This document shows, in pieces, positions 1 through 7,654 of a stretch of 12,274 nucleotides of DNA. Below the pieces are notes generated by a model that searched no databases, was not told the DNA's origin, and saw nothing but the letters and a program-made list of their open reading frames with translations. The position numbers and the translations under genes were made by a program. Origin of the DNA: Cymbomonas tetramitiformis (taxonomy: Eukaryota > Chlorophyta > Pyramimonadophyceae > Pyramimonadales > Pyramimonadaceae); the NCBI GenBank assembly GCA_001247695.2, contig LGRX02029190.1, forward strand, positions 1-12,274. Reading direction: 5' to 3'. How positions within the stretch are numbered: position 1 is the stretch's first letter; every line of letters starts with the position of its first letter.

Positions 1-123
1 GGCTGCCCAACGCGCACTACGTGTGGCCACTGCCCCGGCTGCCCAACGCGCACTATGTGCGACTGCTGCCCCGGCAGCCCAACGCGCACTACGTGCGGCC
101 GCAGCCCCGGCAGCGGCTGCCCC
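1..123 (+). pseudogene. Left part of interrupted Ala-rich host reading frame (36-bp repeats)
   Basis: Three full copies and part of a fourth of a 36-bp unit (starts near 1, 37, 73, 109), each giving a 12-residue repeat of the type A-P-A-A-Q-R-A-L-x-A-x-A. The frame is open from the window edge to 123 with no start codon visible, so this is an internal piece. It ends in the target-site CCC of element A. The last two bases (122-123) complete a CCG codon with base 6848 if the element and one CCC copy are removed, after which the A-A-Q pattern resumes. That continuity is the main reason to treat it as coding. Product and function are not recognised. Confidence 0.5.
121..123. other. Target-site duplication of element A, left copy (CCC)
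   Basis: CCC precedes the TIR start and matches 6845-6847. The left copy lies in a run of seven C (120-126), so the exact boundary could slide. The choice is supported because it restores the host reading frame. Confidence 0.7.
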
Positions 124-166
124 CCCTACAGATCTGCAACCCTTGGGAAAGCTTTCCATAGGCATG
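124..166 (+). repeat. Left terminal inverted repeat of element A
   Basis: 43 bp beginning CCCTACAGATCTGC, exactly matching the reverse complement of 6802-6844. It contains two perfect palindromes, CAGATCTG (129-136) and GGAAAGCTTTCC (146-157), and its inner part already contains the subterminal motif TTTCCATAGG. The match stops at 167. Confidence 0.95.
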
Positions 167-1350
167 GAAACGGGTGAAAACCCTATGGAAAAGCCCTATG
201 GAAAAGGGAAAATGAATACTGGAGGTTATCTCGAAAACAAAAAATTTGAGTTTCCATCCCTATACTCACCCTTGGGAAGGTTTTCATTATTTTCCAGGGC
301 ATTCCATAGGGTGATTGTGCTTTCCATAGGGTTTTCCAAGGCATTCCATAGGGATGATTGTGGCGTCCATACCTATGGAACGTTTTCCATAGGGATGGAA
401 GGAATCGTATGGAAAATATCGTATGGAAAACCCTATGGAAACCCAATGGAAAGTCCTGGAATATCAAGCGTTTTCCGTACCTATGTCATCCCTATAGCAT
501 TCCTATGGAAAGCCGTATGGAAAACCCTGTGGAAAAACACACGGATATGTTCCATCCCTATGATCACCCTATGTTGGCCCTATGGAACCTAATAGGTCAT
601 ACCTATGGAAATCTTTTCCCCAGGCATGGTACCCCTTGGGAAACCTGTTTCCATACGGACGGTGTACCTATGGAAGCGAATTCCATAGGCATGGTATCCC
701 TTGGGAAGCAATCTTCCATACGGTCGATATACCTATGGAACATTTTCCACAGGTATGGTATCCCCTGGGAAAGATCTTTCCATACGGACATTATGCCTAC
801 GGAAGACGGGCCCATACACTTAGCGTCCCTTGGGAAATAGGTTTCCATACGGCCGACATACTTATGGAAAGGTTTTCCACTAGGTGGCTCACCTTTGGGA
901 AAGATTATTCCATAGGATGGCTATACCTATGGAAACACAATTCCATACGTGCTGTATACTTATGGAAAGGTATTCCATACGGTTATTATACGTATGATTC
1001 CGTTAACAGCATCAGGAGTATACCTATGGAAACGCTTTCCGTAGGGTGACCCGCCCTATGGAATTCATATTCCATACGGTTATTATACTTATGGAGAGCA
1101 TTTTCCGCAGGTGTACTATACCTACGGAAAGCTTTTTCCCCAGGGATACCATGCGTATGAAAACCGTATATTATAGGTATGGAAAACATCTTTCCCTACG
1201 TATGTTATCCGTATGGAAACTATTTACTATAGGCATAGTATAGGTATGGAACCGGTAGATATATATGGTTTCCATAGGCACGATATAGGGATAATATCGG
1301 GATGCTATACGTATGGAACTTAATTAATATTTACTTTCCATAGGCACAAT
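150..1350. repeat. Left subterminal motif array of element A
   Basis: Dense, irregularly spaced copies of CCTATGGAAA and its complement TTTCCATAGG, in both orientations, with variants such as CCTACGGAAG and TTCCATACGG. From about 600 to 850 they form roughly 61-64-bp units combining CCTATGGAA, CATGGTATCCCTTGGGAA and TTTCCATACGG. Subterminal direct and inverted short motifs are standard in CACTA elements, where En/Spm TNPA binds; a binding role here is inference. Open frames across this array are by-products of repetition. Confidence 0.85.
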
Positions 1351-1650
1351 AGTGGGGCAAGTATAGGGATACTGTACGTGTAGCACTGACTGTGTAGCAT
1401 ACATATTGCACATTAGCAACATGCGGTGTGTTCACTATGTTTCCACTATGCGAGATAAACAAAATACTCGAGCATCTTTACTACGATTAACATGTATCTA
1501 GCTAGGCAGAAAGGAATACGAATGGGACTATCAAATTTTATCATACCAACGAATACACAAAATTATGTTCTACTCGTGCACTTTCTATTTACAATACGCA
1601 AAATAATGTTCTTCTCGTGCTCTTTCTATTTACAAGATGCCAACCTAAAC

Positions 1651-1801
1651 GTTGACGTTGTACTCGAGGCCGTCGATTTTCTCCATCTCGCTTCGCTCCA
1701 AAACAACCGATCTAAAATGGAAAGTAAAGAGCCAGCACTTAGTAAAAAAGCGGAAACGCACAAAAGAATATTCTATTGAAAACATAAAGGACTTATCAAC
1801 C
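1651..1801 (+). repeat. 150-bp direct duplication, copy 1
   Basis: Begins GTTGACGTTGTACTCGAGGC and runs to ATCAACC. Copy 2 at 1828-1971 aligns end to end with scattered substitutions and small indels. On the plus strand both read V-D-V-V-L-E-A-V-D-F-L-H, but one extra A in the A-run near 1742 makes copy 1 diverge from the basic tail of copy 2. Substitutions between copies show no third-position excess by my count, so coding is unproven. Confidence 0.7.
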
Positions 1802-1827
1802 TAGAATGTTTGAAGGGATGCTTGAAG

Positions 1828-1971
1828 TTGACGTTGTACTCGAGGCGGTCGATTTCCTCCATTTCGCCCTCCTCGAAAACAGCCAATCTGATAAGGAAAG
1901 TAAAGAGCCAACACTTAGTAAAAAGCGGAAACGCACAAAATAAACCTTTATTGAAAACATAATTAACAACC
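1828..1971 (+). repeat. 150-bp direct duplication, copy 2, with a 45-codon frame
   Basis: Second copy of the 1651-1801 sequence. It holds a small plus-strand frame, ATG 1806 to TAA 1941-1943, of 45 residues, ending in a basic tail K-K-R-K-R-T-K that resembles a nuclear localisation signal. Nothing shows that it is expressed. The minus strand is also open across it, preceded by splice-acceptor-like TTATCAG. I list it as a repeat, not a gene. Confidence 0.6.
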
Positions 1972-2132
1972 GAGCAACCTCAAATAAATGCGAATATGAA
2001 CGCGAGATGAAAACCTAATATGACTTCGCCACGCGAACGTTTTCAGCGGATCTGAAAAACGAAACCAACCAACTAACGTTTAGTAAAGAAGAAAGAAAAT
2101 AGCAGTCGTCAACGAAAGAAGCAAAGGAAAGT

Positions 2133-2136
2133 AAAA
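2133..2136 (-). terminator. Possible Pol III terminator after cloverleaf A
   Basis: TTTT on the minus strand, 8 bases downstream of the discriminator base. Short T runs are common in AT-rich DNA, so this is supportive only. Confidence 0.3.
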
Positions 2137-2144
2137 GGGGGATG

Positions 2145-2206
2145 TGGAGTGAGTTGGATTTGAACCAACTATTTCGAGTGCAAAGGACTCGCGGGAATTT
2201 CACTCC
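2145..2206 (-). ncRNA. tRNA-like cloverleaf A (no D arm)
   Basis: Read on the minus strand: acceptor GGAGTGA (2206-2200) pairs perfectly with TCACTCC (2152-2146), followed by an A as discriminator (2145). An 8-base linker replaces the D arm. The anticodon-type arm is CGAGT-CCTTTGC-ACTCG (2191-2175), the variable loop AAATA, and the T arm GTTGG-TTCAAAT-CCAAC (2169-2153). All 17 pairs are Watson-Crick. GGTTCAAATCC fits the Pol III B box, and a TTTT lies 8 bases past the discriminator. The triplet in anticodon position is UUU (Lys), but the base before it is C rather than the nearly invariant U33, no A box is seen and no CCA is encoded. Not an ordinary cytosolic tRNA; a tRNA-like RNA gene or a tRNA-derived relic is more likely. 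A related copy sits in element B at 10016-10090. Confidence 0.6.
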
Positions 2207-2835
2207 TAGTCAAAGTTTCACGCATGCCAAGTATGAGCGCGCGAAGCACACACAAAATAATACACACGCATAACCAAAACATGCACTGCAAACCAGTGCC
2301 ATATTGCAACCTGTGAGAATTAAAAATATCACAGCACGCAACTCACTGGCGAGGCTGCTGCAACATTGCTGACGGCGAGCTGTGAAGAGTGCAATAACGT
2401 GAGTTTGAACTTGACCGTTCAGAAAAATCGAAGTGCTCAAAAACTTTGCCGTTCAGAAGTCACATCGGATCGACTCGTCATCGTCATGCGAGCACGATCG
2501 ACGATGACGACGATGATGACGATGCGATGCGATGTCTCAGACTCTCAGTGACATTGCATCGGAGATAATCGACTTATAAAATTTAAACTGGGATTAAATG
2601 TAATCGACCCTTCGTAATGGTCTAGAGGTGGCCGTCGTTCTCAGTCTCAATCGAACCTATGAGATCCCGATTTTTTTTGAAGTTCCAGAAATAAAATCTC
2701 GACTAGCCAAAACGGCGCATACAGGCCGCAATTTTGTTTTTTTGCCCCCCTCGTCAGTGAACAAATGGTTTGTTTTCTTGGGGGTGATCGAACAAGCTCA
2801 TTTTATTTGGGGGGGTTTTGGCGGCGGTAGGGGGT
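2207..2835. other. Internal stretch between cloverleaf A and second motif array
   Basis: No recognised gene. It contains an acgatgacga-rich run near 2495-2530, a T8 run at about 2671-2678, further T runs near 2734-2743 and a G7 run near 2810. The reverse strand is open for 76 codons at 2210-2440, but the translation is Cys/Leu/Val-rich without a recognisable motif. Confidence 0.35.
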
Positions 2836-3680
2836 CTTCCATAGGGGTTTCCATAGGGATAGGCTCTGGATTTCCCATAGGGCACACCACTTTTCCCACA
2901 GGCTCCGGATTTTCCATAGGGTACATTGGTGATGTTTTTTAACCTGTTTCCAGGCCATTCCACAGGTATGGACGCCACAATCATAGGGATGATCTCTGTG
3001 GCATTCCTTAACAGTGCAATTCTGCATTTTCCATAGGCATTTTCCAAGTGCGGCGTGTTGCTGTTGTAGGGTCCAAAAAGGGCCTGTTTTAATCTGCCCT
3101 ATTTTTCATTTTTTTGATTCCATCCCTATAAATTACCTATGGAATCCCGAAAATGGGGTGAGCCAACCTATGATCACCCGGTGGAAACGATTTCCATTGG
3201 GGCCTGTGGAAAACTTTCCAGAGTCATTCCATACGATTTTCAGATAGGGGATTTAAAAGTGCCCTATGGAAAGGTTTTTGCCCTATGGAAAGGTTTTTGC
3301 CCTATGGAAAGCCAATGGAAATGCGTTCCCATAGGTTTTACATAGGGTTTTTCCATCCCTGTGTAATTATTTCCAGCCCTACGGACGCCACTATTATAGG
3401 GTTAACACCTCGACCGTTCATAGAATATCAACCCAATATCCCTATGGAAAGTTCAAGTTATTTTCCCATAGGTTGTATAGGGTGGGCATCCCTATGGAAC
3501 CAGAATACAGCATTCCTAACGTATGTCCACCCTATGTCCACCCTACGTTCATGGTATGGAAGGTATTGAACACCTTCCATAGGGATGTCATTGGGCGGAC
3601 CGCCCTATGGAACACATCGTATTGTTTCCATGCCTATGCCCACCCTACGCCCACCCTATGACCACCTCATGATCACCCTA
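2836..3680. repeat. Second (internal) motif array of element A
   Basis: Copies of TTTCCATAGG, CCCTATGGAAA and CACCCTATG reappear 2.7 kb inside the element and continue almost to the first transposase exon. A small exact tandem repeat of CCCTATGGAAAGGTTTTTG occurs around 3261-3300. TATAAAT at 3127-3133 is a TATA-like sequence that could serve the transposase gene, but it is 650 bases from its ATG and there is no further support. Confidence 0.75.
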
Positions 3681-3787
3681 TGCCTAGCAAAATGAAAAGT
3701 TAAAAAGGAAGCAACGGTTCCAAGTAGTCTTGCGTGCTGGTATGGATGGTGTGTTGTGGGCCAGTATTAAACAACCACGGGGTCGAC

Positions 3788-4105
3788 ATGCCACCATGTC
3801 CTTGCACCGTGTGCCGACTACAAGTTGAAAAACCTCTTCGAACGATACAACGACATACGAAGCTATACAAGAGATGGCAAGGAGCGGTATACATGGGGGA
3901 AAGTAGTAGTGAAGACGATACTTCAAGTGATGACGGGGGTGACCGTAATGGTGGTGATGGTGGTTCCCTTGGAGGTGATGATGACATGGAAGATGCCAAT
4001 GCAGAAGCGGACGAAATTCTCCAGGATCATTTGAGAAAGCTCGAAGAACATTGTGCCCGTCTCCTAAGTCCTGCTGCCAACGATGAGGATATGGATAACC
4101 AAGAG
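3788..4105 (+). CDS. Transposase exon 1 (Cys/His motif plus acidic region)
   Basis: 106 codons from ATG 3788 to the donor GAG|GTACCC. Residues 4-9 are C-P-C-T-V-C, followed at about residues 19-27 by T-I-Q-R-H-T-K-L-Y. The same C-P-C-x-x-C and I-x-R-H-x-K-x-Y pattern occurs in the element B exon. Residues about 37-75 are rich in Asp, Glu, Ser and Gly. The ATG at 3788 was chosen over the in-frame ATG at 3734 because it sits just before the Cys motif, as in related N-termini, but the upstream start cannot be excluded. The exon ends in phase 0, like the element B exon. Confidence 0.65.
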
Positions 4106-4535
4106 GTACCCCTCTTTCTGTATTTCCCAAGGGTGGGCGTACGTATGCCAACAGGTGGGCATAGGTTGGGAAATCGTTGAACGTTTCCATAGGGTGGGAA
4201 CAGGCATTCCCAGAGGCGGGTATAGGTACGTAGGGCGCTGGGTAAGTATGCCTATGGAAAGCATTGGACGTTTCCAGTGGGTGGGCATAGGGCGAGCATT
4301 GGGCGGGCATAGGTTGGGAAAACATGGAATGTTTCCATAGGGTGGGCCTGAGCATTCCCAAGGGCGGGTATAGGTGGTTCACGGGGTAGGCATGCCTATG
4401 GAAAGCATTGGATGTTTCCATAGGGTCGGCATAGGGTGGGCATAGGACGGGCATAGGGTGGACATGCGGAGGGAAATGCCTTTTTTTTATTTTGCAGTTC
4501 CTGTAAAGTTGGGGATGCCTCTCGTGATTTCACAG
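4106..4535 (+). other. Predicted intron 1 of the transposase, filled with motif repeats
   Basis: Donor GAG|GTACCC and acceptor TTTCACAG|GT give a phase-0 intron that joins exon 1 in frame to V-V-D-H-V-Y-A-E-K. A stronger-looking acceptor, T8-ATTTTGCAG ending at 4497, would lead straight into a stop codon (TTC CTG TAA). About 4126-4470 is made of GGGTGGGCATAGG and TTTCCATAGGGTGGG repeats related to the subterminal motif. Confidence 0.55.
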
Positions 4536-5052
4536 GTCGTTGATCACGTCTATGCCGAGAAGGTTTCAACAATGCATCGTCTTGTCATTGATCTGCTGGA
4601 AACGAAATCCGAGCACAATGCTACCCAATCCATGTTTGATCAAATCTTCAATCTCATGCGGCAAACGGTGATTGGCAACGTTGACATCATCGGCAATTAG
4701 AGACGAAATGGTTTCCCGACCTCCTTCAAACAAGCTTTGTCTATGTGGAAGGATTTTGCCCTGCCGTACCATACCGCCGACGTTTGCAGGAATGAATGCA
4801 TGATCTTCACTCCGGGCCGGCATGACGACCTTACCCAGTGCCTCCATTGCCACAAACTTCGGTGTCACCCCAGCTCTCGACGTAACGGACGGCTTATTCC
4901 GGGAAAGCCGTACAAGGTATTTAGGTTTTGGCGCTTGGACGAACTCCTGCCGATGCTATATTTGATACCAGAGATGGCCGAGCTCTTGGTATCATGGAAG
5001 ATAACTACACCCGCGGAGAACGACGATCTGCCGGTTGTGACTACGTTTCATC
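4536..5052 (+). CDS. Transposase exon 2 (Tnp2 zinc-like segment) with in-frame stop
   Basis: 172 codons plus one base. The first part (M-H-R-L-V-I-D-L-L ... M-F-D-Q-I-F-N-L-M) resembles the helical region ahead of the Tnp2 domain, where relatives have a DLL...FDxLLxLL pattern. A TAG at 4698-4700 then interrupts an otherwise continuous frame that resumes with F-P-T-S-F-K-Q-A-L, Y-H-T-A-D-V-C-R-N-E-C-M-I-F and T-Q-C-L-H-C. This matches the family's cysteine pairs (C-x3-C, C-x2-C) in spacing and surroundings. The context around the TAG does not match the CAR-YYA type of leaky readthrough site, so it is probably a nonsense mutation. The exon ends at a strong donor, C|GTAAGT. Confidence 0.7.
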
Positions 5053-5285
5053 GTAAGTGTATCCCTCCCACATGCTCACCCTATGCCCACCCTATAACAT
5101 CCCTATGATCACCCTATGTCCACGCTATAACATCCCTATGATCACCCTATGTCCACCCTATGCTCACCCTATGCCCAATTCACAATTGCCTTGCATCCTA
5201 TGTTGACCCTATGCCCACCCTATAGCCGCCCTATGTCCACCCTGTGCCCACCCTATGCTCACCCTTTGGAAAGTATGTGTTGCAG
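5053..5285 (+). other. Spacer between transposase blocks 2 and 3, CACCCTATG repeats
   Basis: Begins GTAAGT and ends TGTGTTGCAG, so it looks like an intron, but splicing these ends shifts the frame by one. It is almost wholly made of CACCCTATGYYC and ATCACCCTATG repeats (about 5064-5270), the complement of the intron 1 motif. It sits where several hundred residues of the transposase would be expected, so it may mark a deletion. Confidence 0.55.
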
Positions 5286-5682
5286 GTACGGCGAGCTTCT
5301 GAAAATTTATAGCATCCCGATTGGCAGGAAACAATTGGTTTTCCTCAAAGTAAGATGGTTTCCATTGAAGGCAGCATTTCAAGATACCGTGGCGAACAAT
5401 ATGATGTTGAGGTCGGACTTGCCATGGGACCTTTCCGAGGTTTTCATCCAAGCATTTGAGATTGAGTGCTTGGTGTGCATTGTACCCATTCCATGGAACT
5501 TTGACCGGTTCATCACGACCAAGAGAATTCCAGCTGGACGACCCGATGCAAATAGGTTGGTATATTATCTCGGCGAGCACAAACTCGGTTTCAATGATCC
5601 ACCATGGAGATATGATAAAGACAAGATGATGCTCATACTAGATAGGCATGTAGATTTTGTGGGCGACTTACATGACGAATAA
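5286..5682 (+). CDS. Transposase block 3 (C-terminal, DUF4216-like)
   Basis: The frame from TAC 5287 to TAA 5680-5682 gives about 131 residues beginning Y-G-E-L-L-K-I-Y-S-I-P and continuing Q-L-V-F-L-K-V-R-W-F. It resembles the Y-G-x-I...V-V-L-F-K-C-D-W opening of the domain found near the C-terminus of plant CACTA transposases. The later part (F-I-Q-A-F-E-I-E-C-L-V-C-I-V-P) could match that domain's F-x-x-A-x-x-x-x-x-V-x-Y-V strand. The resemblance is by eye and moderate. The sequence after the stop turns AT-rich (TATATTAATATGTATATATG), consistent with a 3' untranslated region, before the right array starts near 5741. Confidence 0.55.
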
Positions 5683-5740
5683 CTTGTTCATTTCATAGAT
5701 GGAATTATTCTGTATATTAATATGTATATATGTAGTAAAA

Positions 5741-6801
5741 GCCCTATGGAAAGCCTGGATATATCATGAATCATCACCCTATGCTCACCCTATGAAACCT
5801 GAATGGTTATACCTATGGAAACCCTTTCACAGGTACGGTATCCCTTGGGAAACATGTTTCCATACGGATGATATACCTACGGAAGACCTTTCCACTGGGT
5901 GGCTCACCCCTGGGAAAGCTCATTCCATAGGCTGGCTATACCTATGGAACTCGGTTCCATACGTACGGTATACGTGTGGAAACGTATTCCATATGGATAC
6001 TATAGGTATCGACTTTGCCACCTGTATCAGGAGTATACCTACGGCATGCTCACCCTGTGTTATCCCTATAGCTAACCCTATGGAAACCCCTATGGAATTA
6101 CGTCTTTATTGACCGAGAAAACGCAGAATGAATTGTATATTTCCATAGGTATACTATCCCTATGGGGGCCCTATGGAAAGCCCTATGGAATTACGTTGAT
6201 ATTCCCGAGAATACGCAGAGTGAATTATACGTTTCCATAGGCCTACCATACCTATGGCATCCCTATGGAAGGCCCTATGGAATTACGACTTTATTCCCGA
6301 GAATACGCAGGGCGAATTGTACATTTCCATAGGTGTACTATCGCTATGCCCGCCCTATGGAAAACGTTGTGGAAAACTCATAGTATACGCTAAGTTTCCA
6401 TAGGTGCGCTATCCGTACGCCCGCCCTACGCCCGCCCTTGGACATGCCTATGGAAAGCGTATGGGAAAGTTATATTTTCCATAGGGCTTTCCATCGGCCC
6501 CCTATGCCTATAGCCGCCCTATGGAAGGGTTTACATTTTCCATAGGGTTTTCCATAGTCCTGGTTATGCCTATAGTCGTCCTATGGAAATGTTTACTTTT
6601 CCATAGGGTGATTATACGGCCTTCCATGCCTATGGAACGTCCTTTTCCATAGGCATACAGCCCTATAGAAACCCTATGGAAACTCCAAAAGGGGGTATCC
6701 CTATGGAAATACCCTATGGAAAACTTTCCAAGCCTTTGGAAAATATTTCCGGATTTTCCCGAGCGTTCCCAAGGGCGGGCATAGGGAGGGCACAGGGATG
6801 A
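5741..6801. repeat. Right subterminal motif array of element A
   Basis: CCCTATGGAAA and TTTCCATAGG copies in both orientations from just after the transposase to the right TIR. The block 5889-6044 matches 880-1030 of the left array in the same orientation (shared GGTGGCTCACC, TTCCATACGT and ATCAGGAGTATACCTA). Confidence 0.85.
6094..6370. repeat. 92-bp tandem repeat, three copies
   Basis: Units start with GGAATTACG at 6094, 6187 and 6279, each followed by a CCGAGAA-ACGCAG segment, GAATTGTA or GAATTATA and TTTCCATAGG. Spacing is 93 and 92 bp. Confidence 0.8.
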
Positions 6802-6844
6802 CATGCCTATGGAAAGCTTTCCCAAGGGTTGCAGATCTGTAGGG
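6802..6844 (-). repeat. Right terminal inverted repeat of element A
   Basis: Perfect 43-bp reverse complement of 124-166, ending GCAGATCTGTAGGG at the CCC duplication. Confidence 0.95.
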
Positions 6845-6847
6845 CCC
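6845..6847. other. Target-site duplication of element A, right copy (CCC)
   Basis: CCC follows the right TIR (ending GTAGGG) and precedes GGCAGCCCAAC, which resembles the host 36-bp unit start seen at 73. Confidence 0.7.
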
Positions 6848-6859
6848 GGCAGCCCAACT

Positions 6860-7320
6860 ACGCGCACTACGTGCGGCAGCTCTAGCGCAGGCGGGCAGTT
6901 GCGGCGAGCGGGCGGGGCGCGCACCATGTGCGGCAGCACTAGCGCAGGCGGGTAGTTGCGGCGAGCGGGCGGGGCGCGCGCTATGTGCGGCAGCACCAGC
7001 GCAGGCGGGCAATTGCCGCGAGCTGGCTGGAGGTGCACTATGTGCGGCAGCACTAGCGCAGGCGGGTAGTTGCGGCGAGCGGGCGGGGCGCGCACCATGT
7101 GCGGCAGCACCAGCGCAGGTGGGCGGCAGTTGCTGCGAGCGGGCAGGGAGCGCGCTATGTGCGGCAGCACCAGCGCAGGCGGGCAATTGCTGCGAGATGG
7201 TGGGGAGCGTACTACGTGCAGCAGTATCGGCGCGGGCAGACAGCTGTTGTGAGCTGGCAGGGTGCACACTATGTGCCACAATACCGGAGCAGGCGGACAG
7301 CTGTTGCAAGCGGGCGGAGT
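6860..7320. repeat. 57-bp minisatellite in the host frame
   Basis: Unit around GCGCACTATGTGCGGCAGCA then CAGGCGGGCAGTTGC; the ATGTGCGGCAGC mark recurs at 57-bp spacing (near 6917, 6974, 7031, 7088) and then, after a 3-base insertion, near 7148 and more divergently to 7270. Because 57 is a multiple of 3, several frames on both strands stay open. Confidence 0.85.
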
Positions 7321-7654
7321 GTGCACGAGTGGCGCAAGGTAACAACGAGCTGGTGGAGTACGCATGCACGGCGTGCGAACCGGTAGACCTGGTTGGGTGC
7401 GCATGCGCGAAGCACAGCAGGTGCAAGGACCTTCGACTCCAAGTTCAACTCTTATGGCAGCAAGATCGTGACCATCAGATCCGAGAAGCCGAACGAGCTG
7501 AGCGTCAGAAGCAACAGCCTGTTCCGGCTCGGATAATAATAGCTGCTGCGACTAAGTTGCGTACTGCTGAGGCTGCCCGCGGACTTGCTGCCCCAGCAAC
7601 CCAACAGGTCAGTGCTGACTCAGCAGCCTGCAAAAGGGGGGGGAAATGGGCAAC

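Larger units (their letters stand above)
1351..2144. other. AT-richer internal stretch of element A, no convincing gene
   Basis: The motif array stops near 1350 and composition becomes AT-rich. The visible content is a short near-duplication (about 1568-1608 against 1610-1645, sharing CTCGTGC and CTTTCTATTTACAA) and the 150-bp duplication described separately. Frames open here are short and none resembles a family I know. No promoter can be assigned. Confidence 0.4.
3788..5682 (+). pseudogene. Decayed En/Spm-type (Tnp2 family) transposase of element A
   Basis: Three coding blocks in family order: a Cys/His and acidic N-terminus (3788-4105), a piece with the Tnp2 C-x3-C ... C-x2-C signature (4536-5052) and a C-terminal block resembling the DUF4216-type tail of plant CACTA proteins (5286-5682). 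Tnp2-family proteins cut element ends and act in the nucleus. Here only about 410 codons remain where relatives usually have 700 or more, and the long central region expected to carry the acidic catalytic residues is not visible. There is an in-frame TAG at 4698-4700, and the best splice choice between blocks two and three (GTAAGT at 5053, TGCAG ending 5285) does not keep frame. The most likely reading is a defective copy in a non-autonomous element. An unseen splice pattern is less likely. Confidence 0.75.
124..6844 (+). mobile_element. Element A: complete CACTA-like (CMC/En-Spm) DNA transposon
   Basis: A 6,721-bp unit bounded by 43-bp perfect inverted repeats (124-166 and 6802-6844) and flanked by CCC on both sides, as expected for the 3-bp target duplication of CACTA elements. 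Composition and repeat content change abruptly at both ends, from GC-rich minisatellite to CCTATGGAAA-type repeats. Inside are three coding blocks that read as pieces of a Tnp2-family transposase on the plus strand, subterminal motif arrays at both ends (the usual place of transposase-accessory binding sites in En/Spm), and a minus-strand tRNA-like structure. The terminus is CCCTAC rather than the classical CACTA. The TIRs are identical, suggesting recent movement, but the transposase is broken, so mobilisation in trans is likely. Superfamily assignment rests on protein motifs plus 3-bp duplication and is fairly secure. Confidence 0.8.

Noticed and set aside
23..592. Plus-strand frame starting in host repeats and running into element A
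   Set aside because: It crosses the TIR and then translates motif repeats; only the part before 124 is host sequence.
150..1350. CCCTA-rich repeats as telomeric DNA
   Set aside because: Units are CCCTATGGAAA, not CCCTAAA, are irregularly spaced and occur in both orientations inside a bounded transposon.
2588..2680. Possible third tRNA-like gene on the plus strand (TGGTCTAGAGG A-box-like, then T8)
   Set aside because: The A-box-like sequence and T8 run are suggestive, but the T-arm loop would have 10 bases, the B box fails and no full acceptor stem forms.
4481..4497. T8-ATTTTGCAG at 4497 as the true exon 2 acceptor
   Set aside because: Joined to the phase-0 end of exon 1 it gives TTC CTG TAA at once. 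The acceptor at 4535 keeps frame, although 4497 could be used in a dead copy.
6508..7404. Long minus-strand frames over the 57-bp minisatellite
   Set aside because: They run from host repeats into element A across its TIR. The plus-strand frame is the one restored across the insertion.
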